A stretch of DNA of 64,000 nt. Source: Neobacillus sp. YX16. GTDB taxonomy: Bacteria; Bacillota; Bacilli; Bacillales; Cytobacillaceae. Position 1 is the first letter of the stretch, and every line of letters begins with the position of its first letter. Below the pieces are notes generated by a model. The model saw only the letters and a program-made list of their open reading frames with translations. It was not told the origin of the DNA and searched no databases. The DNA lies in assembly GCF_030123505.1 (NCBI RefSeq), contig NZ_CP126115.1:944001-1008000 (forward strand). Direction: 5' to 3'. Of the stretch, positions 46,547 through 55,473 are shown one piece after another. The position numbers and the translations under genes were made by a program.

Positions 46547-46576
46547 GGACGAGGGGACAGGAACCTCGTCCCTATG
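46542..46576. repeat. Hairpin element at the galT end (start of leader copy A)
   Basis: CATAGGGACGAGG / CCTCGTCCCTATG, a perfect 13-bp stem containing the galT stop codon. A decayed version begins leader copy B at 55269. GGGACAGG-type hairpins of this sort are scattered in Bacillus genomes, so the duplicated unit starts on a mobile-looking motif. Confidence 0.65.
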
Positions 46577-46749
46577 CAGTATTACTATTAATCTGGAAAT
46601 CACTAAAAAAACAATATTTCTAAAAATTTAGACAATATCTTTATTGTGTAAGCGTTTTATTAAAAGTAAGCTAGATTACAGGTAGAGGGTGCTATTTGAT
46701 GTTCAGGCATCATCTTCTATTAAAATAGTAAATTCAAAGGAGGAGAGGA
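46546..46749 (+). repeat. Duplicated leader/promoter module, copy A
   Basis: About 200 bases, roughly 92 percent identical by eye to 55269-55472, ending at the ribosome site of the first GH101 gene. Contains TTTATTGTGTAAGCGTTTT (46640-46658) and an ACAATA-TCTT-TATTGT inverted repeat just before it. It should drive secreted GH101 expression with catabolite control. Confidence 0.85.
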
Positions 46750-46750
46750 T

Positions 46751-49700
46751 TTGAGCAGGAACAATTACAAGAGATTTAGCCATACCCTGCTTGCACTTGT
46801 GTTATTTTTGCCAACGTTCTTGACTGGGTTTATTCCGCCGTTGCGTGTGGTAGCAGAAGTGACGAATCCATGGGTTACCATTTCAAATGGAGGAAATGAA
46901 GTAAATGAAATGGTCAACAAGAATGGGAAGGCCTATGCAAGGCTTGGAGCAGGTGCTGGAAATGACAATGGAACCAAAGCAGCTATTTTTCAAGAAGAGA
47001 AGGCAGCAGCAAAAGAAGCAGGAACGATGGAATATACCTTTATTCCTGAATTGAATGGGGCAGATACCAGATTTGGTTTCTATCCTCATTTTATTGATCA
47101 TAATAACTTTGTTTTTGTAGGCTATGACTCTATAGGATGGTTCTATGAATACAAATATCAAGGCAGTGGAACCTGGCTGCAAACTAGACCAAACGTGCCA
47201 CTTCCAGAAGCAGGAACTAAACATTCTATTAAAATTAATTATAGCGGAACCACTTTAAATGTTACTTTAGATGGCCAAGATTTATTTGGACAGGTTACTT
47301 TATCCAAAGATGTAAATAACCTGCTTACAGGTAAGGAAGCGGTTAAACTGGGTGCATTTGGAGGTAAAAACAGCCAAGTCCTCATTGAACTGGGGGATGC
47401 TCTTGAAGATGGAGGCACAGACCCAGGTGATGGAGAACTTGTCGACATTACCGATAACCAACTGGAAGAAGGAGATTTTAAAATCCTCTCAGGTGGCGGA
47501 AGCGTTACCTATAATGAAGATGGTTCAGCTACCTTAAAGGTTACCTCTACCCAAAAGAATCGAATTGTCTACAATCAAATGAAACCAATTAAGAATGGTG
47601 TTTTTGAAGCGGATATTACACCAGGAACTGGCACGATGAACCGATTTGGCCTCATTTATCGTGTGCAAAATCCATCTGCCTACACGTATGTCGGAACAGG
47701 GGATCAGAATAATCAATATTTTGGCGAGATTTTTGGCCCAGCTAATACGTGGACATCGATGACATCAGACGTGGCACTAGAAGCTAATAAAACCTACCAT
47801 ATGCGCTTGAAATTCATGGATGATGTCGCAACCCTTTATATCAACGATAAAAAGGTGAATTCGTGGACATTATCAGGCGGTGTCGATCAAGCAGGATTAC
47901 TTGGATTTGAAAAAAGCCGGGGTGCTGCAGACATCACGATTTCCAACATCAAAGTGAAAGAATATATTCCCCCTAAAGCACCAGAAACACCACCAGTAGA
48001 AGATATAGTAAGTTCCGACTATATGAATGTTAAAATTGACCAAGTGTTCCCTCGTGTCATCGAATACCATGTTGGCGATAAGGTGATGGATGGTCAAAAA
48101 ACTCCTGTTTACGGTTTAAAAGTGAACGGCGTTCTTTATTATCCTGAAGTAAGTTTTGAAAAGAAAAATAAAAGTGAAGCATTATATACCTTAAAGGTTG
48201 TCGATGAGTATGAAAATCTTGACGCGGTATTTAAGGTCTCTTTAAAAGTCCAAAAAAATAAAGTGATTTATACCTTTGAAGAAATCAAGAATGCCAAAAG
48301 CGCCAAAATAGAAACGGTTGAATTTGCGGATCTGAACTTTATCTCCGTCAATTCCACTCAAACCAATGCGAAAGCCAAATTAACGAATCTTAGCAGTGAT
48401 GTGACCAAACCAGGGGATGTCGATGCCAATGTCGATGCATCCTTAGGAGACATCGGAACTTCAGGAAGCTACTATACTGGTTTCCTTTCAACGGACCAAT
48501 TGAGTGCTGGTGTATGGTCTAGTTCAGAAGTCAATGGTTACCGAAATATAGTAGCGAATCGTTATCAGAGTGGAGATGGCACGAAAGGCCTCGGAATTGG
48601 TTCTAGCTTGCTTTATTATCAAAGAGCATTTATGTCCAATCCACAAGCTGATAAACCAACTATAAAAATTGCGATTGCAGAAGATCTGAACGAGGATAAG
48701 GAAATTGACTGGCAGGACGGAGCCATTGCCTACCGTGAAATCATGCAGAATATCCCGGGGGCGAATAATGTAAACAATCTTGTCGGCACCCGGATTGCCA
48801 TGAATTTCGGCTCCCAAGCACAGCAGCCATTTTTAAAAACATTGGATAATGTTAAAAAGGTGGCTCTCGCTACGGATGGATTAGGTCAGTCCGTCCTGTT
48901 AAAAGGATATGGAAATGAAGGTCATGACAGTGCGCACCCGGATTATGGCAATGTTGGTGAGCGAATCGGCGGCGCGGATGATTTAAAAACGCTAATAGAA
49001 GAAGGTCATAAATACAATTCTGAATTTGGAGTCCATATTAATGCTCAAGAAACGTATCCTGAAGCCAAAGCATTTAGTGAGGATTTTATTGATGGTAAAA
49101 ATTCCCTAGGTTGGGGCTGGTTGGACCAATCCTATACCATTAATAAATTAAAAGATTTGTATTCTGGGTCACGGGCAAAAAGACTGGACGAATTAAAAGC
49201 AGTTGCACCTGGCCTTGACTTTGTTTACTTAGACGTGTGGTATCAAGATCAATGGGAATCGGATCGAATCTCCGAGCAATTTCATGACCGCGGATGGAGA
49301 GTCACAACCGAATTTGGTACATCAGTAGCTAATTATTCTACCTGGCAGCACTGGGCTACAGATAAGAATTATGGCGGACCTGCCAGCAAGGGAATCAACT
49401 CAGAAGTACTCAGGTTTATTAGTAATCATCAAAAAGACTCTTGGGTATTGAATTGGCCGGAAGCAGGCGGAACGGCTGATCATCCATTGCTTGGCGGATT
49501 TGAATTAGCCGGTTTCGAGGGGTGGCAATCGGATAAGAACTTTGACCAGTTTATCCGGATGACATTCGATACCAATCTGCCAACAAAATTTTTACAAAAG
49601 TATTATGTCACCAATTGGACAGATGTTGAAGGTGACAAAAACAAAACAAACTTGGAAAAGGAAATTAAATTAGCGGACCCAAGTAATGGGGACGATGTGG

Positions 49701-51124
49701 TTGTAACAAGAAAAGACAATTCTAGAGAGCGTATCATTACACTTAATGGGAATGTTGTCCTTGATGAACATGCCTATTTACTTCCTTGGGTGGAACAAGA
49801 TTTTAAAAATCCTACACCTGCAGCTGAAAAATTGTATCATTGGAATTTAGAAGGTGGTACTACAACTTGGACATTGCCAGATGGATTTGTTGGTCCATCT
49901 AAAAAGGTTTATGTGTACAAATTGACCGATCAAGGCCGGAAAGATGTGCAGAAAGTCGAAGTGGTCAGTAATCAGGTAACCTTGATAGCTGAGGCAGCAA
50001 CGCCATATGTTGTTATTCCGGACAAAAAGGAAAAGGGCTTACAGGTCGAAAATTGGAGCGCCGAAGCTCATGTCTATGACACGGGATTCAATTCGGGAAC
50101 CGTCAAAGATGAAGTGACAAAAGTGGCAGGAGATAAAGATGCTGTAAGTGTCATCAGAACGAATCAAACTGGAACAGCACGTAATGTAAGCAGCGGCGAC
50201 TATTATCTGAATATGGAAAGTCCAGCGGAAAATACAACCGTTTCCCGCTCCATTACTGACCTTGTGCCTGGCAAGGATTATGTGGCAGAGGTATATGTAG
50301 AAAACAATAGTGATGTAAAAGCCGAAATCACAGTAACTGGCGGGGTAAAAGATGTAAGTAATTACACACTAAGGAGCCTGCAAAAGAACTTTGTAAAAGC
50401 AGACTCGCATGCTTCAAATGATGGATACAATAGCAAAATGCAACGAATGCAAGTAAGCTTTACGGCTACATCTAAAAAGGCTGAAATCATTCTCAGCCGT
50501 GAGTCCGGAGAAGGAACTACCAAATTTGATGATATTCGGGTCGTACAAAAATCCTTGAATAATGAAGGTTCATCCAGTGTATTCGAACAAGATTTTGAAT
50601 CGGTCGTGCAAGGAATTTACCCATTTGTTATCGGGAATACGGAAGGTGTAGAAGACAATAGAATTCATTTGTCAGAATTACATGCACCGTATACACAAAA
50701 AGGATGGGCAGGCAAAAAATTAGTGGATGATGTCTTAGGCGGAAATTGGTCCGTTAAAGTAAATACTGGTAACAAAGGATTAGTGTATCGCACGATTCCG
50801 CAGCACTTCCACTTTGAACCGGGAGTTACCTATAAAGTATCCTTTGCCTATCAAACTACGGCCAATGCTTATCGCTTTATCTCAGGGGATCAAGAAATCG
50901 ATGTTCGAGATATTGCGGCTGCCAAGGGACTGAGTATGAATAGTACACTACCAGCATCTACTGATACTAAAACGGCTGAATTTACTGTCACTGGTTCTGA
51001 GAATGGACAAACGTATATTGGGATCTTCAGCGATGGAACTAGCTTGAATGGAGATACCGGGGCAGGAACGTTTATTTTAGATAACCTTCGGATTGAACAG
51101 GTGCCTGTCATTACAGGTAATTAG
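46751..51124 (+). CDS. Secreted GH101 endo-alpha-N-acetylgalactosaminidase A
   Basis: 1457 residues from a TTG start with GGAGGAGAGG upstream. Signal peptide (about 1-36), two N-terminal concanavalin/LamG-like modules (about 45-215 and 235-400), the GH101 beta-supersandwich and barrel (about 425-1080) and two galactose-binding-like C-terminal modules (about 1110-1280, 1290-1455). Catalytic Asp828 in VYLDVWYQ and Glu854 in VTTEFGT. GH101 frees Gal-beta-1,3-GalNAc from Ser/Thr of mucins. The D-E spacing (26) is shorter than in copy B (32). No anchoring motif at the C-terminus, so it is free or loosely bound. Confidence 0.9.
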   Translation: MSRNNYKRFSHTLLALVLFLPTFLTGFIPPLRVVAEVTNPWVTISNGGNEVNEMVNKNGKAYARLGAGAGNDNGTKAAIFQEEKAAAKEAGTMEYTFIPELNGADTRFGFYPHFIDHNNFVFVGYDSIGWFYEYKYQGSGTWLQTRPNVPLPEAGTKHSIKINYSGTTLNVTLDGQDLFGQVTLSKDVNNLLTGKEAVKLGAFGGKNSQVLIELGDALEDGGTDPGDGELVDITDNQLEEGDFKILSGGGSVTYNEDGSATLKVTSTQKNRIVYNQMKPIKNGVFEADITPGTGTMNRFGLIYRVQNPSAYTYVGTGDQNNQYFGEIFGPANTWTSMTSDVALEANKTYHMRLKFMDDVATLYINDKKVNSWTLSGGVDQAGLLGFEKSRGAADITISNIKVKEYIPPKAPETPPVEDIVSSDYMNVKIDQVFPRVIEYHVGDKVMDGQKTPVYGLKVNGVLYYPEVSFEKKNKSEALYTLKVVDEYENLDAVFKVSLKVQKNKVIYTFEEIKNAKSAKIETVEFADLNFISVNSTQTNAKAKLTNLSSDVTKPGDVDANVDASLGDIGTSGSYYTGFLSTDQLSAGVWSSSEVNGYRNIVANRYQSGDGTKGLGIGSSLLYYQRAFMSNPQADKPTIKIAIAEDLNEDKEIDWQDGAIAYREIMQNIPGANNVNNLVGTRIAMNFGSQAQQPFLKTLDNVKKVALATDGLGQSVLLKGYGNEGHDSAHPDYGNVGERIGGADDLKTLIEEGHKYNSEFGVHINAQETYPEAKAFSEDFIDGKNSLGWGWLDQSYTINKLKDLYSGSRAKRLDELKAVAPGLDFVYLDVWYQDQWESDRISEQFHDRGWRVTTEFGTSVANYSTWQHWATDKNYGGPASKGINSEVLRFISNHQKDSWVLNWPEAGGTADHPLLGGFELAGFEGWQSDKNFDQFIRMTFDTNLPTKFLQKYYVTNWTDVEGDKNKTNLEKEIKLADPSNGDDVVVTRKDNSRERIITLNGNVVLDEHAYLLPWVEQDFKNPTPAAEKLYHWNLEGGTTTWTLPDGFVGPSKKVYVYKLTDQGRKDVQKVEVVSNQVTLIAEAATPYVVIPDKKEKGLQVENWSAEAHVYDTGFNSGTVKDEVTKVAGDKDAVSVIRTNQTGTARNVSSGDYYLNMESPAENTTVSRSITDLVPGKDYVAEVYVENNSDVKAEITVTGGVKDVSNYTLRSLQKNFVKADSHASNDGYNSKMQRMQVSFTATSKKAEIILSRESGEGTTKFDDIRVVQKSLNNEGSSSVFEQDFESVVQGIYPFVIGNTEGVEDNRIHLSELHAPYTQKGWAGKKLVDDVLGGNWSVKVNTGNKGLVYRTIPQHFHFEPGVTYKVSFAYQTTANAYRFISGDQEIDVRDIAAAKGLSMNSTLPASTDTKTAEFTVTGSENGQTYIGIFSDGTSLNGDTGAGTFILDNLRIEQVPVITGN

Positions 51125-51424
51125 TCGAGTGGTTAGTGACAGAAAAGAAGAAGTTGGAAAAATCCATGTATTCATTTAGTTTGGTTAAATTCAATAATAT
51201 TACATTTGCTAGTTTTTATGTTAAGTCTGTTTTTAATGGTCAATATTGCATCTCATGTTACTAATGCGATTAGGCATGGAGGTAAATAGAAGGGATATTA
51301 TTCCCTTTTATTCCCCCATGTCTTTTTGTATATGATTTCAAAGGCAAGAATAATTTTCACCTTGTTTTGAGGGTGGATTAAATCATTCGAAAAAGAAATT
51401 AATTTTCTGAAGGAGGTAATGAAC
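51125..51424. other. Intergenic region between GH101-A and GH84
   Basis: 300 bases with no confident gene. A terminator-like hairpin (CATGG ... AAGGGA / TCCCTT ... CCATG, then TCTTTTT) lies at 51274-51327. A 23-codon hydrophobic frame at 51218-51289 ends just inside it and has no ribosome site; it may be a decayed small membrane gene. The GH84 ribosome site AGGAGG is at 51411-51416. No shared cre-like element is seen. Confidence 0.55.
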
Positions 51425-54400
51425 GTGATTAAAAAGCAATTCTACTTTTTAACTATCGTATTCTTGCTAGTAAGTGGTATCGTTAGTCCATTTAGTAATG
51501 TTGTAACGGCCAATGAGGCTCCATCCAGTAATTCGACAGAAGGTAATCAATATGAAATTTACCCATTACCACAAAACCAGATCTATTTAGGAACCAATTT
51601 TACCGTGACGGATGTGGTGAATATCGTCATTGAACCTACTATAGATGAGTCCACACGTAACTTTTTAAACAAAATATTGGAATCTAAATCGATCGGGGCA
51701 ACAATTTCAGAAGAAGTAGTTTCAGATAAAACTAATATCTTAATTGGGACGAAGAATTCCAAGGGATATGTAGAGAACTATGTTAATAAGAATATTGAAT
51801 ATGATTCAGCTATTTTCAATGAATTGGATGCTTATGTTTTGCATATGGACAAGGGACTAGAAGAAAAGGGGACAATCGCCATACTAGGGTCGTCTAGGGA
51901 TGCAGCCTATTATTCCCTTGCTACGTTAAAAATGATTTTTGATCAGATTCCTGGAAAAGACTTAAAATCAGTGAAAATTGAGGACTTTGCTGATGCAAAA
52001 TGGAGGGGGTTTATTGAAGGTTTTTATGGTTTTCCATGGTCACATGAAGATCGGATAAGTCTTATGAGATTTGGCGGAAACTTTAAGATGAATACTTATA
52101 TATTTGCGCCAAAAGATGACAAGTATCACAACTCCTCATGGAGAACCCCTTATCCAGCAGAAGAATTAGCTAAAATCAAAGAACTTGTTGATGTGGGTCA
52201 TGAATCTAAAACTCAATTTGTTTGGGCAATTCATCCTGGATTTAACATGATCAACTGGAATAATTATGACAATGAACTTCAAATCTTACTAAATAAGCTG
52301 GATCAACTTTATGGAATAGGCGTTCGTCAATTTGGATTATTCATGGATGATATCAGCACTTCCCAGTCCTTAGCAGAAACAGACAAACATGTAAAGTTAA
52401 TTACGGATGTCGCTAATTGGCTTGATGCCAAGGGAGATGTGAAGCCATTGATTTATTGTCCTCCTTTCTATAATCAAGGATGGACCGGAGAAGGTGGTAA
52501 GCCGTATCTGCTTGCCTTAAAGAATGTTCCAGAAAATGTAGAAATTATGTGGACAGGAAGAAGCGTTGTTGGTTCAGTCAATACGACAGATATGCAATGG
52601 CCAAAGGATTTACATGGAAGAGATCCTTATATGTGGCTAAATTGGCCAGTTAATGATTACAAGGATTCAAGGTTGTTGTTGGGAAAGGCAGAGGTATTAA
52701 CGCCTGGAACCCATAATATTGCAGGTGTGGTCTCGAATCCTATGGGACATGCGGAGCTATCGAAAATTGCCTTATTTGCAGTGGCGGATTTCACTTGGAA
52801 CAGTGATAATTTCAATGATGATGAGAGCTGGCTGAATTCGTTTAAATATGTGGCACCTGAGGCTGCAGAAGAACTTCATATCATCGCTTCTCATCTTAGC
52901 GATCCATCGCCAAGCGGGCATGGCCTTGTGGTAGGGGAATCAGAAGAAATGAAGCCAGCACTAGAATTATTTTTGAGTAAATTTTCTAATGGGGAGTCTG
53001 TTCAGGAAGTAGGGAATCAATTACTAGCTGAATTTGATCGTGTGTTACTTGCGATTAAGGACTTTAGAGAGAAAAGTCAAAATAAAAACATGGAGGAAGA
53101 AATTAACCCATGGCTAACTGTTCTGAAATACGTAGTTGAAGCAGATAAAAGTGCTGTTAAATCAGCGATGGCCCTTCAAAATAACGATTTAGATCCAGCA
53201 TGGGAAGGACTTGCGAAGGCTGCAACTTCCTTATCAGAATCAAAGACTATTAAAATAAAAAAGTTGAATTATCCTGATGTAACCGTAGAAGCAGGAGCAA
53301 AAAGGTTAGCGCCTTTTGCCAATGATCTGATAAAAATGCTAGATGCAAAGATTTCTTTATCACTTAATCCAGAATATACTCAAACCATCACAAGGAGTTC
53401 TTACGGGTCTCAAACTTTAGACCAAATGATTGATGGAGATTTAAACACCTTCGCCTATATCCAAACGATTCAAAAGAACGGTGATTGGTATGGTGTAGAT
53501 TTTGGAAAATCTATCAAGGTTCATGATATCGATATCATTCAAGGAAGAAATAATTCTGATCATGATATCTTCCAAAGGGGAATTTTAGAAGTATCAAATG
53601 ATAGCCTGAATTGGACTGCAATTGGCTCAGAAAGGTCAGGATTCAAAATATCAGAAAAAGGACTTGATATTGAAGCAAGATATGTAAGGTACAAATTGAC
53701 TCATGCCGGCATTCCGGGCGGGAAACCTGACTTATGGACAGCGATAAGGGAATTTACAGTGAATGGCGGCAGTGAAAACGCAAGTATCTATACGAATGTG
53801 CCTGAGTTTATGGAAACTCAGTTAAGTACTTCTGAAGAAACGGTGGAAATAGCAAATGTTGAAAATATTACGTTAAAACCATCGCAATATATTGGAATTC
53901 AACTTCCGACGATTGAAGAAGTATCTCAGATCACATTGGATCGTTCGGATGTTAATCTCGTGCTGGAGTTGTCAGAAAACGGAGTGGAATGGACACCAGT
54001 AACGATTGATGGCCCATTTGCAAATGCCGCCTATGTAAGGTTAATCAACAATGGAGAGGAAGAGGTCACCTTTGAATTACGTAAACTCTTAATAAAAATT
54101 CTAAAGTTTACTGAGCCAAACATCACTCATAATTATGAAGGTGTATATAGTGGCACGGTAGATACTTTATTTAATGGGAAATTGGAAGAAAAAACGTGGT
54201 TTAAAGGACTGCAGAATGTCGGAAACTACGTGCAGCTTGATTTGGGTGGTATTGTAAAAGTTGAAAATGTTGCCGTGGTCATTAATGATGGAGAAGGGGA
54301 CTATTTCCGAGAAGGAGACCTGCAGATTTCTACAGATGGTACTACTTGGGAAACAATTCACACCTTTAACAATCCAAATGACCGAAGTTTAAATTTTCCA

Positions 54401-55186
54401 GAGCATGAGGTTCCTTACCGGTATAAAAGGGTTCAGGTTGATGGTAAATCTGCGAGATATGTAAGGCTTATATCAACAAAAAACCACCCGTATTGGCTTT
54501 CTCTAAATGAAATAATCGTTAACGAAGGTTTAGAGAGACCAGGTACTGAAAATCATACACTAAAAGCGGTACCACAAGGTGATCCTGGAAGAGAAGCGAT
54601 CAATGTAATTGACCAAAAACTATCGACTTTTTATAAGCCAAAAGGGGAGTCGCAGGCGGGATCCTTAAATTATAAAATTTCAAAAAATACTCAGTTAAGC
54701 CAAGTCATTATTTTACAAGATCCATCCGCCATTTCAGATGCAGAGGTTTCAGTACGAGACGTGAATGGCTGGCATAAGATAGGTAAACTATCACAATCTT
54801 TCAACAGCTTGAACACATCTAGATATAAACATGTTCTAGAAGTTATGATTCAGTGGACTGGTGATGTGAGTCCAATAATTAATGAAATCATAACAGTTAA
54901 GAGGGATGGTAATCTACCACGTATCCAGCTTGATCTTCTAGATGAAGAACTGCAATTAGCATTTGATCAAAAACTCGTCACCCATATTGGTATTTTAAAT
55001 AGCTTGCTTGCGAAGGCCAACACTATTCAGAAACATCAAGGAAATAAGGAACAAACCCTTAAAGTATTGAATGCCTTTGAAAATGAGGTTAAGGCACAAT
55101 CTGATAAAAAAATAAATAAGGATTACTCAAAAATGTTGTTAGAAATTACGGATGAAATAAGAATTTATTTCACCTCTAAGGAATGA
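51425..55186 (+). CDS. Secreted GH84 beta-N-acetylglucosaminidase with CBM32-type domains
   Basis: 1253 residues. Start at the GTG at 51425, eight bases after AGGAGG; the ATG at 51419 is too close to that site. Signal peptide 1-30, an N-terminal GH20b-like domain (about 35-180), the GH84 catalytic barrel (about 185-490) with RGFIEGFYGFPWSHEDR and the adjacent aspartates Asp308-Asp309 in GLFMDDIS that act in substrate-assisted catalysis, a helical part (about 490-640) and at least two F5/8C (CBM32) domains (from about 655 and 920). Like clostridial NagH/NagJ it should remove GlcNAc from mucin or host O-GlcNAc glycans. Confidence 0.9.
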   Translation: MIKKQFYFLTIVFLLVSGIVSPFSNVVTANEAPSSNSTEGNQYEIYPLPQNQIYLGTNFTVTDVVNIVIEPTIDESTRNFLNKILESKSIGATISEEVVSDKTNILIGTKNSKGYVENYVNKNIEYDSAIFNELDAYVLHMDKGLEEKGTIAILGSSRDAAYYSLATLKMIFDQIPGKDLKSVKIEDFADAKWRGFIEGFYGFPWSHEDRISLMRFGGNFKMNTYIFAPKDDKYHNSSWRTPYPAEELAKIKELVDVGHESKTQFVWAIHPGFNMINWNNYDNELQILLNKLDQLYGIGVRQFGLFMDDISTSQSLAETDKHVKLITDVANWLDAKGDVKPLIYCPPFYNQGWTGEGGKPYLLALKNVPENVEIMWTGRSVVGSVNTTDMQWPKDLHGRDPYMWLNWPVNDYKDSRLLLGKAEVLTPGTHNIAGVVSNPMGHAELSKIALFAVADFTWNSDNFNDDESWLNSFKYVAPEAAEELHIIASHLSDPSPSGHGLVVGESEEMKPALELFLSKFSNGESVQEVGNQLLAEFDRVLLAIKDFREKSQNKNMEEEINPWLTVLKYVVEADKSAVKSAMALQNNDLDPAWEGLAKAATSLSESKTIKIKKLNYPDVTVEAGAKRLAPFANDLIKMLDAKISLSLNPEYTQTITRSSYGSQTLDQMIDGDLNTFAYIQTIQKNGDWYGVDFGKSIKVHDIDIIQGRNNSDHDIFQRGILEVSNDSLNWTAIGSERSGFKISEKGLDIEARYVRYKLTHAGIPGGKPDLWTAIREFTVNGGSENASIYTNVPEFMETQLSTSEETVEIANVENITLKPSQYIGIQLPTIEEVSQITLDRSDVNLVLELSENGVEWTPVTIDGPFANAAYVRLINNGEEEVTFELRKLLIKILKFTEPNITHNYEGVYSGTVDTLFNGKLEEKTWFKGLQNVGNYVQLDLGGIVKVENVAVVINDGEGDYFREGDLQISTDGTTWETIHTFNNPNDRSLNFPEHEVPYRYKRVQVDGKSARYVRLISTKNHPYWLSLNEIIVNEGLERPGTENHTLKAVPQGDPGREAINVIDQKLSTFYKPKGESQAGSLNYKISKNTQLSQVIILQDPSAISDAEVSVRDVNGWHKIGKLSQSFNSLNTSRYKHVLEVMIQWTGDVSPIINEIITVKRDGNLPRIQLDLLDEELQLAFDQKLVTHIGILNSLLAKANTIQKHQGNKEQTLKVLNAFENEVKAQSDKKINKDYSKMLLEITDEIRIYFTSKE

Positions 55187-55216
55187 AGAACATCGTCTAG
55201 TCGAATATAAAATAAG

Positions 55217-55262
55217 AGTGGCAGTCACCGTTCAACTTATAGTGGTGCTGCCATTCTTTTTA
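55217..55262 (+). terminator. Terminator after GH84
   Basis: TGGCAG-t-CACC / GGTG-c-TGCCA followed by TTCTTTTTATTTTTT; one bulged T in the stem. Confidence 0.8.
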
Positions 55263-55268
55263 TTTTTT

Positions 55269-55472
55269 GGGACGTGGGGACAGGAACCTCGTCTCTATGC
55301 AGTATTACTATTAATCTGGAAATCACTAAAAAAAACAATATTCCTAAAAATTTGGACAATATCTTTATTGTGTAAGCGTTTTATTAAAAGTAAGCTAGAT
55401 TACAAGTAGAGGGTGGAACTTGATGTTAAGGTATCGTCTTCTATTAAAATCGTATATTCAGAGGAGGGTATA
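55269..55472 (+). repeat. Duplicated leader/promoter module, copy B
   Basis: Second copy of the ~200-base leader of GH101-A, with TTTATTGTGTAAGCGTTTT at 55364-55382. Differences from copy A are scattered single bases and cluster near the 3' end. It lies between the GH84 terminator and the second GH101 gene. Confidence 0.85.
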
Positions 55473-55473
55473 T

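Noticed and set aside
51218..51289. 23-residue hydrophobic peptide after GH101-A
   Set aside because: No ribosome site, overlaps the terminator hairpin, and the frame is short; at most a relic.
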